From Propionispira arboris (GTDB lineage Bacteria; Bacillota; Negativicutes; Selenomonadales; Selenomonadaceae), in the NCBI RefSeq assembly GCF_900109225.1, contig NZ_FNZK01000011.1, positions 1 through 64,000 on the forward strand: a stretch of DNA of 64,000 bases, given 5' to 3'. The notes below the pieces were generated by a model. That model had not been told where the DNA came from, did not search any database, and saw only the letters and a list, made by a program, of their open reading frames with translations. The position numbers and the translations under genes were made by a program. This document shows positions 1-10,020 of this stretch, piece after piece (the stretch's first letter is position 1; the number at the start of each line of letters is the position of its first letter).

Positions 1-222
1 TGTCATAAATCCGAATAAGATTGTTTTCAACATGCTGGTCGGGTTATACCTGATACGTCCAGCAAAGTGAGCTGGAACATTTTTCAGGTATTTCTCCAAG
101 TCGATTTCCTCCATAAATCGGTCAAAAACCAGCACGGGATCACAGATATTCAGATAATCTGAAATAAACAGTGGCAAAACTGCCTGTTTTGTTTTAAAAT
201 AATGTATGTTTGAATTTTTCAT
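1..222 (-). CDS. IS1182-like transposase, N-terminal part (cut by window edge)
   Basis: The first 74 codons of a protein that continues beyond the window start. The translation contains FDRFMEEIDLEKYL followed by a stretch on target length and a SMLKTILFGFM-like segment. This is the characteristic N-terminus of IS1182-family DDE transposases. The start is the ATG whose complement is at 220-222. The C-terminal catalytic part is not visible, so intactness cannot be judged. The family assignment is from recall of the N-terminal signature and is moderately sure. Confidence 0.7.
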   Translation of the reverse strand, partial: MKNSNIHYFKTKQAVLPLFISDYLNICDPVLVFDRFMEEIDLEKYLKNVPAHFAGRIRYNPTSMLKTILFGFMT

Positions 223-245
223 GTGCTATGTAAAATTTTAACACA

Positions 246-287
246 AAAAGAGGATCAGCGGCTCTTTCGAGCTAGTGATCCTCTTTT
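246..287 (-). terminator. Intrinsic terminator of the flavodiiron gene
   Basis: A 12-bp perfect outer stem (AAAAGAGGATCA with its complement) encloses a second GCTC/GAGC stem with a TTTC loop. On the minus strand it is followed by a T-rich tract. It lies 34 bp after the stop of the minus-strand flavodiiron gene. It also separates that gene from the transposase start. Confidence 0.8.
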
Positions 288-320
288 GTTTTTATAGGGG
301 CATTATTTCACAGCCCCTTT

Positions 321-1484
321 TTAAAGGTCAATTATTTTTTGTGTGATTTCAGCTAACTGCTTCTGATTTGGGATATTTTCTAAACGAATTTTGTCGAGGC
401 AGATCGTAAATCCGCACTTTTTAAGTTCTTCTTCAACCTGTGCAATACTTTGTCCACCCCAGCCATAAGAACCAAAAGCAAATGCTTGCCGATTTTTCGG
501 TGAGAGACCACGCAGATAGCAGAGGAATTCAGCAACGGTAGGCATCATCATATTATTTAAGGTTGGCGAACCAACAGCGATATATTTACTTGTGAGAACT
601 TCGGTAACAATATCAGAAATATGATTTACTTTTAAATCATATAACTTTGTTTCAATACCTTTCACAGTAAAAGCTTCTGCAATCGCGGTAGCCATGATTT
701 CGGTTGAATGCCACATGCTGTCAAAGACGACAACAGCACCGGTCTCTGGAATCGCGGTACTCCACTCTTTATAGCCGGCAAGGATTTCTTTTACATGAGA
801 GCGCCAGTTAACGCCATGACCAGTTGCGATCATTTCTACATCGAGACCTGATACAGTTTTATACGCTATTTCAGCTTGACGACCATAAAGCATTAAGATG
901 TTGGCATAATATTTCTTTGCTTCTTCCATCACTTGTGAAATAGGGCATTCATCGTCAAAACGACCGCTTGTTGCATAATGTTGACCAAATGCATCATTCG
1001 AGAAGAGAATTTTTTCTTCGGGGCAGTAGGTAATCATACTGTCCGGCCAGTGAAGCATTGGCGTTGTGACAAATTGTAAGGTTCTGGTACCGATGCTAAT
1101 TGTATCACCGGCCTTAACACCCTGATATTTATACTCGCCATAATAGGATTTTAATCCTTTGAGTCCATGTGGGAGACTGGTAACAACGGTTGCGTTTGGA
1201 CAATACTTCATAACGGCAGGAATTGCTCCCGAATGATCGCGTTCCAAATGGCTGGAAATTACATAGTCAATTTTCGACGGATCAATAATCGATGAAACAC
1301 GCTGCATGAGTTCATCGGTAAAGCCTTCTTTGACGGTATCGATAAGTGTTATTTTTTCGTCGATAATCAGATATGCATTATACGTTGAACCACGGCTGGT
1401 TTCATACCCATGAAAATTCCGCAAAGCCCAATCAATGGCACCAACCCAATAAATTCCTTTTTTCATTTCAATTGCTTGCATCAT
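321..1484 (-). CDS. fprA: Flavodiiron protein (A-type flavoprotein, O2/NO reductase)
   Basis: 387 residues, the usual family length. The N-terminal metallo-beta-lactamase-like half carries the diiron ligands, including HLERDHSGAIP near residue 80 and further His/Asp ligands. The C-terminal flavodoxin domain begins with VVVFDSMWHSTEIMA near residue 252. Such proteins reduce O2 or NO to water or N2O in the cytoplasm of anaerobes, using electrons from rubredoxin or similar carriers. The start ATG follows AGAAGGGTGATCT. The upstream region holds an AT-rich dyad near 1521-1546 that loosely resembles a PerR/Fur-type box, which would fit oxidative regulation but is weak. The gene is monocistronic with a strong terminator. 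No rubredoxin gene is adjacent. Confidence 0.93.
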   Translation of the reverse strand: MMQAIEMKKGIYWVGAIDWALRNFHGYETSRGSTYNAYLIIDEKITLIDTVKEGFTDELMQRVSSIIDPSKIDYVISSHLERDHSGAIPAVMKYCPNATVVTSLPHGLKGLKSYYGEYKYQGVKAGDTISIGTRTLQFVTTPMLHWPDSMITYCPEEKILFSNDAFGQHYATSGRFDDECPISQVMEEAKKYYANILMLYGRQAEIAYKTVSGLDVEMIATGHGVNWRSHVKEILAGYKEWSTAIPETGAVVVFDSMWHSTEIMATAIAEAFTVKGIETKLYDLKVNHISDIVTEVLTSKYIAVGSPTLNNMMMPTVAEFLCYLRGLSPKNRQAFAFGSYGWGGQSIAQVEEELKKCGFTICLDKIRLENIPNQKQLAEITQKIIDL

Positions 1485-1621
1485 AGATCACCCTTCTTAT
1501 CACAATAATTAATCTTACTTAAACATAATTCTAATTATAATTGTAATACGATTTATTTTTAAATACAATGATATTTAAAAATAATACAACTTGGTTCGTG
1601 AAATTAATATAAAATATAGCA

Positions 1622-3046
1622 TTATAGGGAATTTTCTGTAGGGAGTGTTTGTTCGTCAGCTTGTTTCGTTATAGAGGGCCAGACCTGATTGATCGTTTGG
1701 GCCATGATTTTTTTACCTACTACATCAAGATGCAGTCCATCAAGGGCTAAGCCGTCACTTAATATACCATTATGACATGGCAAGGCGGCCGCAATGTCGA
1801 TGTAGACTTGGCTGCGAATATATTGATTGACCAGATTCATTTGGTTTTGCCAGTCGGGAGCCGAATTTTCACCAAAGACTTTTTTGATGTTTTCTGGATT
1901 AATAGGAGGTAAAGTCAAAAAAATCGGTTTAATATTGTTTTTTAAACATTTTATTTTGATGGTTTCCAGATTATAAATGACCGAATCGGCGGAATAACCA
2001 CCACGCAGACTGTTGGTGCCGCCCATGATAATCAGGTAATGGGGATGAAATGGCAGGACATCACGATCAAAACGATCCATCAGGGCTTCACTTGTATCGC
2101 CGCTGAGTGCCAAATTTATTACAGGGAAATTTAGATAGGTTTCATAACTATATTCCCAGTCCGCTGGTCCATATGACATATGTCCGCCGCCATGGGTAAT
2201 ACTGTCGCCATAAACTGCGGTTTGCCAGGCTGAGGCGGGTGTAACAGTAAAGGAATCAGCTTTAGAATAGACACCAATCGGGTTTCCTGTTGCATCAAGA
2301 CTGCGGACTCGCCAGTAAAAAGGTTTAGACGAGGAACGTGGCTGTTTATCATAATAATCGCATAGTTTCGTGGTAAAAGCCGCAATGCGATAGCGAGAGG
2401 GGGTAATACCATCATGATTTTCTGGTGGCGCAGAAAGTAGTTCAATTTCAAATTGTTTTGCGCCACTATTTGGAATCCAGCTATACACGGGATAAAGCAA
2501 AGTGGTTCCATTGCCTTGGTTATAACGTGCCGTTAAAATCGGTGCTTTCATATTTTCTTTGGCAGGATCCGTATAGAGTGCTTCGGGGACAGAGAAAAGG
2601 CTGATTGGATTTCCATCATAATCGATGGCTCGCACGCGCCAATATAGAGCCTGCTTGCCCAATAATTCTGGGGCGAATTTATCGAGTGGCGGGTTATAAC
2701 CATTGCTGTAGATGCTGCGTGAAAAATAAATATGATCCCGCGAAAGCTGTGTGTTTTGCAGATCGTCGGGTAAAGTGGTAAAAAATTCGACTTCATATTT
2801 TACGGCATTGAGGTTTTTCGTCCATGTGAGTAAAGGTGAACAGGAAGCAGGATTATTTTTGTCATAATGTGATGTTATCCTTGGAGCTGTTTCCCACTGC
2901 TTCGTATAGGCTTTTAAATTTGGGCTTTCTGCGATTGTTATGCCATGGCTGGGAATATCTTGATCCATCGCTAGAACCAACGGTGTTTTAATCGAAAAAA
3001 TACATATTATACTTACAATAAAAACTTTTTCTTTTCGGTTCAACAT
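1622..3046 (-). CDS. Secreted SGNH/GDSL-family esterase with N-terminal beta-sandwich repeats
   Basis: 474 residues. The first about 26 residues form a signal peptide (KVFIVSIICIFSIKTPLVLA, then MDQD). Two repeats ending in YWRVRAID.DGNPI and YWRVRSLD.TGNPI (about residues 60-160 and 165-270) look like fibronectin III-like domains. The SGNH hydrolase domain follows: block I GDSITHGGG near residue 280, block III GGTNSLRGG near 340, and block V DGLHLD near 435. It is therefore an exported serine esterase or lipase-like enzyme acting in the periplasm or at the cell surface. The substrate cannot be told; cell-envelope polysaccharide deacetylation is one possibility. It is monocistronic, with a start 18 nt after a GAAGGTAG-like ribosome site. 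Confidence 0.85.
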   Translation of the reverse strand: MLNRKEKVFIVSIICIFSIKTPLVLAMDQDIPSHGITIAESPNLKAYTKQWETAPRITSHYDKNNPASCSPLLTWTKNLNAVKYEVEFFTTLPDDLQNTQLSRDHIYFSRSIYSNGYNPPLDKFAPELLGKQALYWRVRAIDYDGNPISLFSVPEALYTDPAKENMKAPILTARYNQGNGTTLLYPVYSWIPNSGAKQFEIELLSAPPENHDGITPSRYRIAAFTTKLCDYYDKQPRSSSKPFYWRVRSLDATGNPIGVYSKADSFTVTPASAWQTAVYGDSITHGGGHMSYGPADWEYSYETYLNFPVINLALSGDTSEALMDRFDRDVLPFHPHYLIIMGGTNSLRGGYSADSVIYNLETIKIKCLKNNIKPIFLTLPPINPENIKKVFGENSAPDWQNQMNLVNQYIRSQVYIDIAAALPCHNGILSDGLALDGLHLDVVGKKIMAQTINQVWPSITKQADEQTLPTENSL

Positions 3047-3194
3047 TAAACTACCTTCTTTTTTTCATTTTCATTGTTTATCATAGCATTATAGGTATAG
3101 GTCTACAAGCAGCAAATCTTTTTCATTGTTGAAAAATTAGCTGCATTTTAGATTTGTACATTATAAGGATCGGAGGGGGTGCTCAAATTACGGT

Positions 3195-3237
3195 TACTGT
3201 CTAGTAAATTCCATAAAATAGAATTTACTAGACAGTA
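3195..3237. repeat. 17-bp perfect inverted repeat upstream of the RND efflux operon
   Basis: The arm TACTGTCTAGTAAATTC (3195-3211) is repeated exactly as its complement (3221-3237) around a 9-nt spacer. Each arm itself has a TACTnnnnAGTA pseudo-dyad. There is no T-tract, so it is not a standard terminator. It lies about 130 bp before the efflux adaptor gene, where a repressor operator would sit. The 319-bp spacer 3047-3365 holds nothing else that I can assign. Confidence 0.55.
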
Positions 3238-3365
3238 TAGGCTAAATGCAGTACTATTCAAATAAATAGGAATTATAAATTATAGAGAGTCACGAAAAAT
3301 TGATGAGCAGAGTTTGGATTCATTGTAGTAAAATTTTAATTTGGTAAAAAGAAGGGACCGGGAGA

Positions 3366-4622
3366 ATGAAGTATAACTTTTTTGTGCAAAATAAAAAAAG
3401 TAAAAATATTCTAATTGTTAGTGTTTTTATCTTTGTTTGTTTGAGTATTTTTGGTATCTACCGTTTATCCGTACATAATGTTGTTGTGTCTAAAAAAAAT
3501 GTTCAAACTACAGTAATGGTTGCTGCAGTTACGCGTACTGATTTAATTAAAACCATATCTTTAGTTGGGCAGACGCTGCCACAGGCACAAGTTGATATTG
3601 CTGCAAAATATCAGGGCAAAGTGAATACAGTCAATGTAGAATTGGGACAGGTAGTTACACCTGGGCAGATTCTAGTTGTTCAGGATACCGGCGATGCCGA
3701 TATTTCTATTGGACAAAATCAAGCATCCTATCAGCAGGCTTCTGCCGATGCAATGACAACGGCTTCAACAGTAAATGCAAATTATGATAAAGTGCAGGCC
3801 GATTATGATAAAGCCTTGGCAAGTTATCGCCGCAATAAACAAGTTTTTGATGTTGGCGGCATATCGCTTGAGGAGTTTGAAACAAGTCAGCAGGCATTGG
3901 CTGATGCAAAAGCAAACTTGGATGTAATTGCAAACCAAATGAATCAAGGTGTACCGGCTTCGATTGTATCCGCACAGGCGAATGCTCAAAAAGCACAGAC
4001 TACAATTGCCGCAGCGCAAAAACAACGGGATGATCTAGTATTGAGAGCACCACGGGCTGGCATAATCGGTTATCGGCAAGTGGAAGCTGGCGACATTGTT
4101 TCGCAGGGACAAAAATTATTGAGTATTTATGATAATCGAAAACTGTATGTTGATTGTCAGGTCTCTGAACAAGATTTAGCAGCGTTCTCTATTGGCATGA
4201 ATGTAGATGTAGGTATTGAGTCGATTGGTCAGAGTATTGCAGGACAAGTTATCTATATTAGTCCCAGTGTTGATACGACGAATTTAACCTATACCGTGAG
4301 GGTTTTGATTGACAATGAAGCGGGAACCTTAAAAAGTGGTATGTTTACACGGTCTATTTTAAATACAGTACTGCGTCCGAATACCTTGGTTATTAGTAAA
4401 GATGCATTGCTCGAAAAAAATGGTGAACAATATGTATTTGTTGTTGATGATAAGAAGGCAGTGCACCAGCGAACTGTTAAAATTGGGGCGCGTGGTGATG
4501 CAACCGTAGAAATTTTATCAGGGCTTGACGAGGGGGAACAAGTAGCAACAAATAATTTGTCACGTTTAAGAGAAGGCATGACGATTTTGCCAGCGAGTGA
4601 TGAAGCAGGTGACAGTAATTGA
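3366..4622 (+). CDS. RND efflux periplasmic adaptor (HlyD/MFP family)
   Basis: 418 residues. A single N-terminal membrane anchor (about residues 15-33) precedes a biotinyl-lipoyl half motif (KYQGKVNTVNVELGQVVTPG near residue 80). An alpha-helical hairpin rich in Ala/Gln runs over about 115-220. The second lipoyl half is LRAPRAGIIGYRQVEAGDIV, followed by beta-barrel domains. It links an inner-membrane RND pump to an outer-membrane channel. The ATG follows AAGAAGGGACCGGGAG. Its stop overlaps the TTG start of the pump gene, so the two are translationally coupled. No TolC-like gene is adjacent. The inverted repeat at 3195-3237 may be its operator. Confidence 0.92.
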   Translation: MKYNFFVQNKKSKNILIVSVFIFVCLSIFGIYRLSVHNVVVSKKNVQTTVMVAAVTRTDLIKTISLVGQTLPQAQVDIAAKYQGKVNTVNVELGQVVTPGQILVVQDTGDADISIGQNQASYQQASADAMTTASTVNANYDKVQADYDKALASYRRNKQVFDVGGISLEEFETSQQALADAKANLDVIANQMNQGVPASIVSAQANAQKAQTTIAAAQKQRDDLVLRAPRAGIIGYRQVEAGDIVSQGQKLLSIYDNRKLYVDCQVSEQDLAAFSIGMNVDVGIESIGQSIAGQVIYISPSVDTTNLTYTVRVLIDNEAGTLKSGMFTRSILNTVLRPNTLVISKDALLEKNGEQYVFVVDDKKAVHQRTVKIGARGDATVEILSGLDEGEQVATNNLSRLREGMTILPASDEAGDSN

Positions 4623-7600
4623 ATTTAACACGTTATGCCATCAAGAAACCAATCGGTATATCAATGATTGTTCTGCTGTTCGTTGTTTTGGGACTGTATA
4701 GTTTTTATCGCATTGGCGTAGAACTTTTACCAGCTATCAATATACCTTATGTTACGGTCACCGTGAATTATCCGGGGGCGGGTACGGAAGAAATTGAACA
4801 AGATGTAATCAAGCCATTAGAAAATTCACTTTCTTCGTTATCGAACTTAAAACATATGACAGCCGTGGCTCGTCCGGAAAAAGCGCAAATTACCTTGGAA
4901 TTTGAATTTTGGGCGAATGTAGATACCTCGGCGATTGATGCCACTCAGTATGTAAATTCAGTATTGAATAAATTGCCGACGGGCATAAAAACACCTACCG
5001 TTATTAAGCGGGATGTCAATGCTTCACCGATTATGGAAATATCAGTTATGGCAGATAAGCCATTAGGTGATGTTTATACAGTAGCCAATGATGTTTTTGT
5101 CGAACGACTGCAACGGGCGAGTGGTGTCTCTGATGTACAGCTCGATGGCGGGCGTGATAAAGAAATTGCGGTAGAGGTTGATAAAGATAAATTAGCTTAC
5201 TTTAATATTGCATTGAATCAAATCGCAACTCGAATTGATCAGGAAAATGTATTAACACCGGCAGGGTCAGTATTTAATAACAAACAAGAAACAAATGTTC
5301 GACTAGCAGCGCAGTTCAGTTCTCCCGCTGAAATTGAATCAATTCATCTTGAAAATAGTAAAAATGTAGCGATTCCGCTTAGCAGTCTGGCTACGGTACG
5401 TGAACAAGATAAGCGGGTAACACGTTATGCCAGAACCAATGGACAGGATGTTGTTTCTTTATCTGTTTATAAAAACAGCAATGCGAATATTGTTGAAACA
5501 GCGAAAGCGACAATGGCACAATTGGCTTCTTTGCGTAGTGAATATCCAGATTACAAATTTGTAATTATTACGAATTCGGCAACGTATGTGGATGATTCTT
5601 TGCATAATACATTAGAAGCGTTAATTGAAGGTTTATGCACAACTGGTTTGATTTTATTTCTCTTTTTAAGAGGCTGGAGATCGACCGTTGCTGTCTTGAT
5701 TGCCATTCCAACCTCGTTAATTACGACGTTCTTTGTGATGTATATGGCAGGGTTTACGTTTAATATGCTGTCACTCATGGGAATGTCGTTATGTATCGGG
5801 ATTTTGGTGGATGACTCGATTGTGGTTTTAGAAAATATTCACCGGCATTTGGCGATGGGCAAGTCTTCCGATGTTGCAGCTGAAGACGGGCGGAGCGAGA
5901 TCGGTATGGCGGCAATTGTTATCACGCTGTGCGATGTTGTTGTATTTATGCCAATTGCCTTTATGACAGGTATGACTGGGCAGTTTTTTCGCCAATTTGG
6001 TCTTACGATCGTTTTTGCAACATTGTGTTCTTTATTTGTATCCTTTACATTAACACCAATGCTTGCATCTAAATTTTATAAAAATGGTTTGTCTGAACCA
6101 ACAGGGGTCTTTTGGGATCAACTTGCTCGAATGGAACAGGGATTCATCAACTCTTACGAGCGTTTTCTGCGTTGGAGTTTGCATCATCCGAAAAAAATAA
6201 TCATATCCGTAACGATTATCTTTTTTGCATCCTTAGCTTTATATTATCCTACCGGAATCATTGGCGGTGAATATATGCCAAAAACCGATGAAGGGAGTTT
6301 TCGTATATCAGTTCAATTCCCGGTTGGCCAAAATATTGATACAACGAATGTTATGGTGCGGGATATTGAAACCTATTTGACGCAAATTCCTGAAGTTACG
6401 AATTATTTATCCAGCGTGGGTCAACCAGCCGGAAATTATGGCGGGGTCAGTGTGCAAATGGTTGACCGAAAAGATCGTGATAAAACAGTTTGGCAAGTTA
6501 CGGATGAAGTGCGACAATTTTTGAAAACAAAATTCCCCCAAGCCGTAGCACAGGTGAATGAAACGCAAAGTTCAATGCCTGGGGTTTCAGGTGGAACTGG
6601 TACTGGCGGCGGTGGCGGGAATTCTGCACCGGTACAGATTGAAATTCGCGGTTCGAACTTAGAATCGATTGTCAAAGCTTCTTATTATGTTCAAGATGTT
6701 TTGAATAAAATCGATGGCATTAAAGATGTACGCAGTTCATATACAGAAGGTGCACCGGAACTTCGTTTAATGGTGGATCGTGAAAAATTAAAATTTTTTA
6801 ATACATCAGCGAACGATGTACAAAATGTATTTTCTGGAGCCATTACAGGAACTCTGGCCGGATATCTGGTCAATGATCCAAATAATGATGGGCAGGACAC
6901 CGATATTTATGTTCGTCTAAAAGATAGTGATGGATATAAAGCCTCGGATATACGTTCTATACCCGTTAAGACGAATACTGGTTTTGTGAAGGTTGGCGAT
7001 GTAGCCTCGGTCGAAGATAAAGTGGGGCCGGTTATGCTTCGTCGTGTTGATAAGCAAGAGTCCATCAATATCGCCGCGAATATTACGGATCGGCAGTTGC
7101 AGGCTGTACTGGATGATATAGCTAAAAATATTAGTTCTAAGGAATTGGGCAACAATGTAACATATCGGTTTATCGGGCAGGCTGATAATATGAACAGCAC
7201 CTTTACCGAAATGGGACAGGCACTGCTATTATCACTTCTATTGGTGTATATGCTGTTAGCGACACTTTATGAATCGGTGTCTACACCGGCTATTCGGATG
7301 CTTTCTCTGCCATTTGGCTTGATTGGGTCACTTGTTTTCTTAGCGATTACCCATAATTCCATCAATCTTTATTCTTTAATTGGTATCTTGGTTATGGATG
7401 GACTGGTATCGAAAAATGGTACATTACTGCTCGATTATACATTAACATTAATGGAACGCGGTAAAACAGCTGAACAGGCAATCATTGAAGCTGGTAAAAC
7501 AAGGTTGAAGCCTATTTTTATGACAACAATCACGATGATTACGGGTATGCTGCCAACGGCTCTGGCTATTACGCCTGGGGCTGAAACCAGAGTTAGTATG

Positions 7601-7753
7601 GCCTGGGTTGTAATCGGGGGGTTATTGTCTTCCACCTTTTTTACTTTGATTGCAATTCCAATTGTTTTTTTGTATTTTGAAAATCATGATATTTCACCTT
7701 GGCATATCGTACGGGCTTTTTATAAGAAAATACGAGCCTTGCTGAAAGTTTAA
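4619..7753 (+). CDS. RND multidrug efflux permease (AcrB/HAE1 type)
   Basis: 1044 residues, the normal RND pump length. It opens with a membrane segment (ISMIVLLFVVLGLYSF). It then has a large periplasmic loop, a block of membrane helices with GILVDDSIVVLENIHRHL near residue 400 (the proton-relay Asp pair), a second periplasmic loop and a closing helix block. It is predicted to export drugs or other amphiphiles using proton-motive force together with the upstream adaptor. The TTG start at 4619 overlaps the adaptor stop by four bases (TTGA). A Gly-rich stretch near residue 660 is an unusual flexible insertion in the second loop. It is followed directly by a bidirectional terminator. Confidence 0.95.
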   Translation: MNLTRYAIKKPIGISMIVLLFVVLGLYSFYRIGVELLPAINIPYVTVTVNYPGAGTEEIEQDVIKPLENSLSSLSNLKHMTAVARPEKAQITLEFEFWANVDTSAIDATQYVNSVLNKLPTGIKTPTVIKRDVNASPIMEISVMADKPLGDVYTVANDVFVERLQRASGVSDVQLDGGRDKEIAVEVDKDKLAYFNIALNQIATRIDQENVLTPAGSVFNNKQETNVRLAAQFSSPAEIESIHLENSKNVAIPLSSLATVREQDKRVTRYARTNGQDVVSLSVYKNSNANIVETAKATMAQLASLRSEYPDYKFVIITNSATYVDDSLHNTLEALIEGLCTTGLILFLFLRGWRSTVAVLIAIPTSLITTFFVMYMAGFTFNMLSLMGMSLCIGILVDDSIVVLENIHRHLAMGKSSDVAAEDGRSEIGMAAIVITLCDVVVFMPIAFMTGMTGQFFRQFGLTIVFATLCSLFVSFTLTPMLASKFYKNGLSEPTGVFWDQLARMEQGFINSYERFLRWSLHHPKKIIISVTIIFFASLALYYPTGIIGGEYMPKTDEGSFRISVQFPVGQNIDTTNVMVRDIETYLTQIPEVTNYLSSVGQPAGNYGGVSVQMVDRKDRDKTVWQVTDEVRQFLKTKFPQAVAQVNETQSSMPGVSGGTGTGGGGGNSAPVQIEIRGSNLESIVKASYYVQDVLNKIDGIKDVRSSYTEGAPELRLMVDREKLKFFNTSANDVQNVFSGAITGTLAGYLVNDPNNDGQDTDIYVRLKDSDGYKASDIRSIPVKTNTGFVKVGDVASVEDKVGPVMLRRVDKQESINIAANITDRQLQAVLDDIAKNISSKELGNNVTYRFIGQADNMNSTFTEMGQALLLSLLLVYMLLATLYESVSTPAIRMLSLPFGLIGSLVFLAITHNSINLYSLIGILVMDGLVSKNGTLLLDYTLTLMERGKTAEQAIIEAGKTRLKPIFMTTITMITGMLPTALAITPGAETRVSMAWVVIGGLLSSTFFTLIAIPIVFLYFENHDISPWHIVRAFYKKIRALLKV

Positions 7754-7754
7754 T

Positions 7755-7800
7755 AAAAAATGCCCTGTCGGCTATCGTTTGAGTCGGCAGGGCATTTTTT
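7755..7800. terminator. Bidirectional terminator between the RND operon and the HAD gene
   Basis: AAAAAATGCCCTG pairs with CAGGGCATTTTTT with further GU-containing pairs inside. It has an A-run on one side and a T-run on the other. It lies between convergent genes ending at 7753 and 7804. Confidence 0.9.
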
Positions 7801-7803
7801 ATT

Positions 7804-8625
7804 TTAATTTTTTAGGATATGTTCATGAATGGACGCGGCAACGCCATTTTCTATATTCGTTAATGTTGTGAATTTAGCAATTTCCTTGACTTCAGGGATT
7901 GCATTGCCCATCGCAACGGAATAACCTGCATATTTCAGCATAGAAATATCATTAAAAGCATCACCGATTGCCATGACATCGGTCGATTCTATTTGCAGAT
8001 GTTGACACAGGTGCTGAAGCGCATTGCCTTTACTGGCCGTTTTACTATTGATTTCGATATTTTGATCCAATGAGCTCGTTAGGGTAACAGGCATGTTTGT
8101 ACATAGCGAATGAATTTTGTTTTTACTTTTGCTGTCTTTATAGAAAATATTAATTTTTTCTATTGGCTTTTTGTGTTGCAATAAAAAGTCATGAATACTC
8201 TCCACCGGAGTTAGGCTTCGTAAAATAAGAGATTTCAAAGTGGGATCAATATAATCATCAATATGATCGTAATAATATTGATCGGTATAGATTCGTTCAT
8301 TGGCATAGACTTCAGGAACGACATCATACTGGATAAGCTGTTGCATAATGGAAGAGGACTCTTTGAATGGTAGCATATTTTGATAGATGTTGATGTTTTT
8401 TTCACGGTCATAAATTTTTGAGCCATTACCGCAAATAAAATAACGGATATTGGTAAATTTATCGAAAATAGGTTTTAATTCAACGCCGGTACGACCCGTG
8501 GATATGATTACTTCTACATTTTTGGCAATCGCTTGCTCTATAGCATCTTTTGTTATGGTGGATACCTCATGATTTTCGTTTAAGGTTGTGCCATCCATAT
8601 CGAGGGCAATTAGTTTAATGTGCAT
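7804..8625 (-). CDS. Cof-type HAD-superfamily phosphatase
   Basis: About 273 residues. Motif I LDMDGTT is near residue 8 with nucleophile and acid/base Asp. Motif II is STGRT, and motifs III/IV are SKGNAL and AIGDAFNDISML. The C2-type cap lies between them. These enzymes hydrolyse sugar phosphates, flavin or pyridoxal phosphates in the cytosol; the substrate here is unknown. The frame is open 12 codons further upstream, but the chosen ATG at 8625 follows AGAAAGGATTATCCCC. It begins with MHIKLIALDMDGT, as family members do. Confidence 0.9.
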   Translation of the reverse strand: MHIKLIALDMDGTTLNENHEVSTITKDAIEQAIAKNVEVIISTGRTGVELKPIFDKFTNIRYFICGNGSKIYDREKNINIYQNMLPFKESSSIMQQLIQYDVVPEVYANERIYTDQYYYDHIDDYIDPTLKSLILRSLTPVESIHDFLLQHKKPIEKINIFYKDSKSKNKIHSLCTNMPVTLTSSLDQNIEINSKTASKGNALQHLCQHLQIESTDVMAIGDAFNDISMLKYAGYSVAMGNAIPEVKEIAKFTTLTNIENGVAASIHEHILKN

Positions 8626-8910
8626 GGGGATAATCCTTTCTAGTAATGGCGAATAACACATAAAAAGAAATTATGAAAAATTTAACAGGGTTATTCATTT
8701 TATAGTTGCTTTTGTATTTTTTTCGATTCATTCTATCTTCAATTATAGCATTGAAGATAGAATGAAACAAGAAAATTGGGGCTGGTACAAGAGCGTTGAA
8801 ATATCCGATAGAGCATATTTTTTACCTCTATGATAAAGTGATTTGACGATGGGGTCTATTCTATCGTAAAATGGAGGGATGAAATACATAGAAAATCAGG
8901 TGTTGAGTGT

Positions 8911-9966
8911 ATGACGAATATATGCAAGGTGCTCTGCCTTGGAATTCCGGTTGGCTTTTTTTTTGAATTTTTGCAAGTTCCCCTGCCTTGGACATTAGGA
9001 CCTATTGTGGCGGTTTCACTTTATTCATGGAAAACAGGGCAGCGCATTTATTGGCCGCTAAAAATTCGGAATACTGCGTTGATTTTATTGGGGTATGCTA
9101 TGGGGCGCCCCTTTACGATTGAAACAGGTCATAAAATTATAGATCAATTGCCGATGATGCTTTGTGCGACATTGATCACAGTGTTTGCTGGTGTTGTGAT
9201 TGGGTATATTACGCACAAAAAAACGAACATCAGTCTTACCACTTGCTTATTGGGATGCGTGCCGGGCGGTCTTTCACAGATGGTTGTGTTAGCTGGAGAA
9301 ATGGATGGAACTGATCAGACGGCTGTGACCATTATGCAGACGATGCGAATGCTATCCGTTGTTTTTGTAATACCATTTCTTACGATGCATATTTTACATG
9401 ATGGAAATTTAAATATGGCAGAGGCGGCAGCCAGTATGCCAGCGGTGAGTCTTACGACTATTTTTGTTTTTTCTAGTGTGGCAATTGGCGGGGCAGTGCT
9501 GGGACGAATCGTGCATTTGCCTACTGCTTATTTGTTGGGACCGATTTTGAGTACAGGGTTTTATATTTTACTGACAGGAACGGAGGCCCCTATCGTTCCT
9601 ATTTCTTATATCAGTATTGCGCAGATTTGTGTGGGCAGTTACATTGGGGCAAGTATCAATCTGGCTAAAATCAAACAATATCATGGCCTTTTATCCTGTT
9701 TATTCAGCGGCGTTTGCGTCGTTCTTTTAATATCTTTGCTTATGGGGTATATTGTGGGCGAATTGACAGGGGTGGCCTTCGTTACAGCTTTTTTGAGTAC
9801 TGCACCAGGCGGCTTGACGGAAATGGGAATTACAGCGTTATTAGTTGGTGCGGATATATCAACAATGACCGCATACCAATTGGTAAGACTTTTGTTTATT
9901 ATGCTTGCTTTTCCGTATATTGCTAAAATTTTTGTCATGCTTTTTGATAAAAAAGTTACTGTGTAA
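8911..9966 (+). CDS. AbrB/AmoA-like membrane protein (PF05145-type transporter)
   Basis: 351 residues of almost continuous membrane helices arranged as two repeats. Each has a signature loop: PGGLSQMVVLAGEMDGTD near residue 120 and PGGLTEMGITALLVGAD near 300. This duplicated pattern is that of the AbrB (annotated as ammonia monooxygenase) family, thought to be transporters or regulators at the membrane. The start lacks a strong ribosome site (AGGTG 10 nt upstream). It is followed after 51 bp by tctB, so it appears to be the first gene of a tricarboxylate-transporter-like operon. A run of nine T at 8955-8963 is in frame. Confidence 0.8.
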   Translation: MTNICKVLCLGIPVGFFFEFLQVPLPWTLGPIVAVSLYSWKTGQRIYWPLKIRNTALILLGYAMGRPFTIETGHKIIDQLPMMLCATLITVFAGVVIGYITHKKTNISLTTCLLGCVPGGLSQMVVLAGEMDGTDQTAVTIMQTMRMLSVVFVIPFLTMHILHDGNLNMAEAAASMPAVSLTTIFVFSSVAIGGAVLGRIVHLPTAYLLGPILSTGFYILLTGTEAPIVPISYISIAQICVGSYIGASINLAKIKQYHGLLSCLFSGVCVVLLISLLMGYIVGELTGVAFVTAFLSTAPGGLTEMGITALLVGADISTMTAYQLVRLLFIMLAFPYIAKIFVMLFDKKVTV

Positions 9967-10020
9967 AAATTTTTATGATTCTAGGCTGTTCGTTTTGGCA
10001 GCGCAGGAAGGAGCAAAGTG

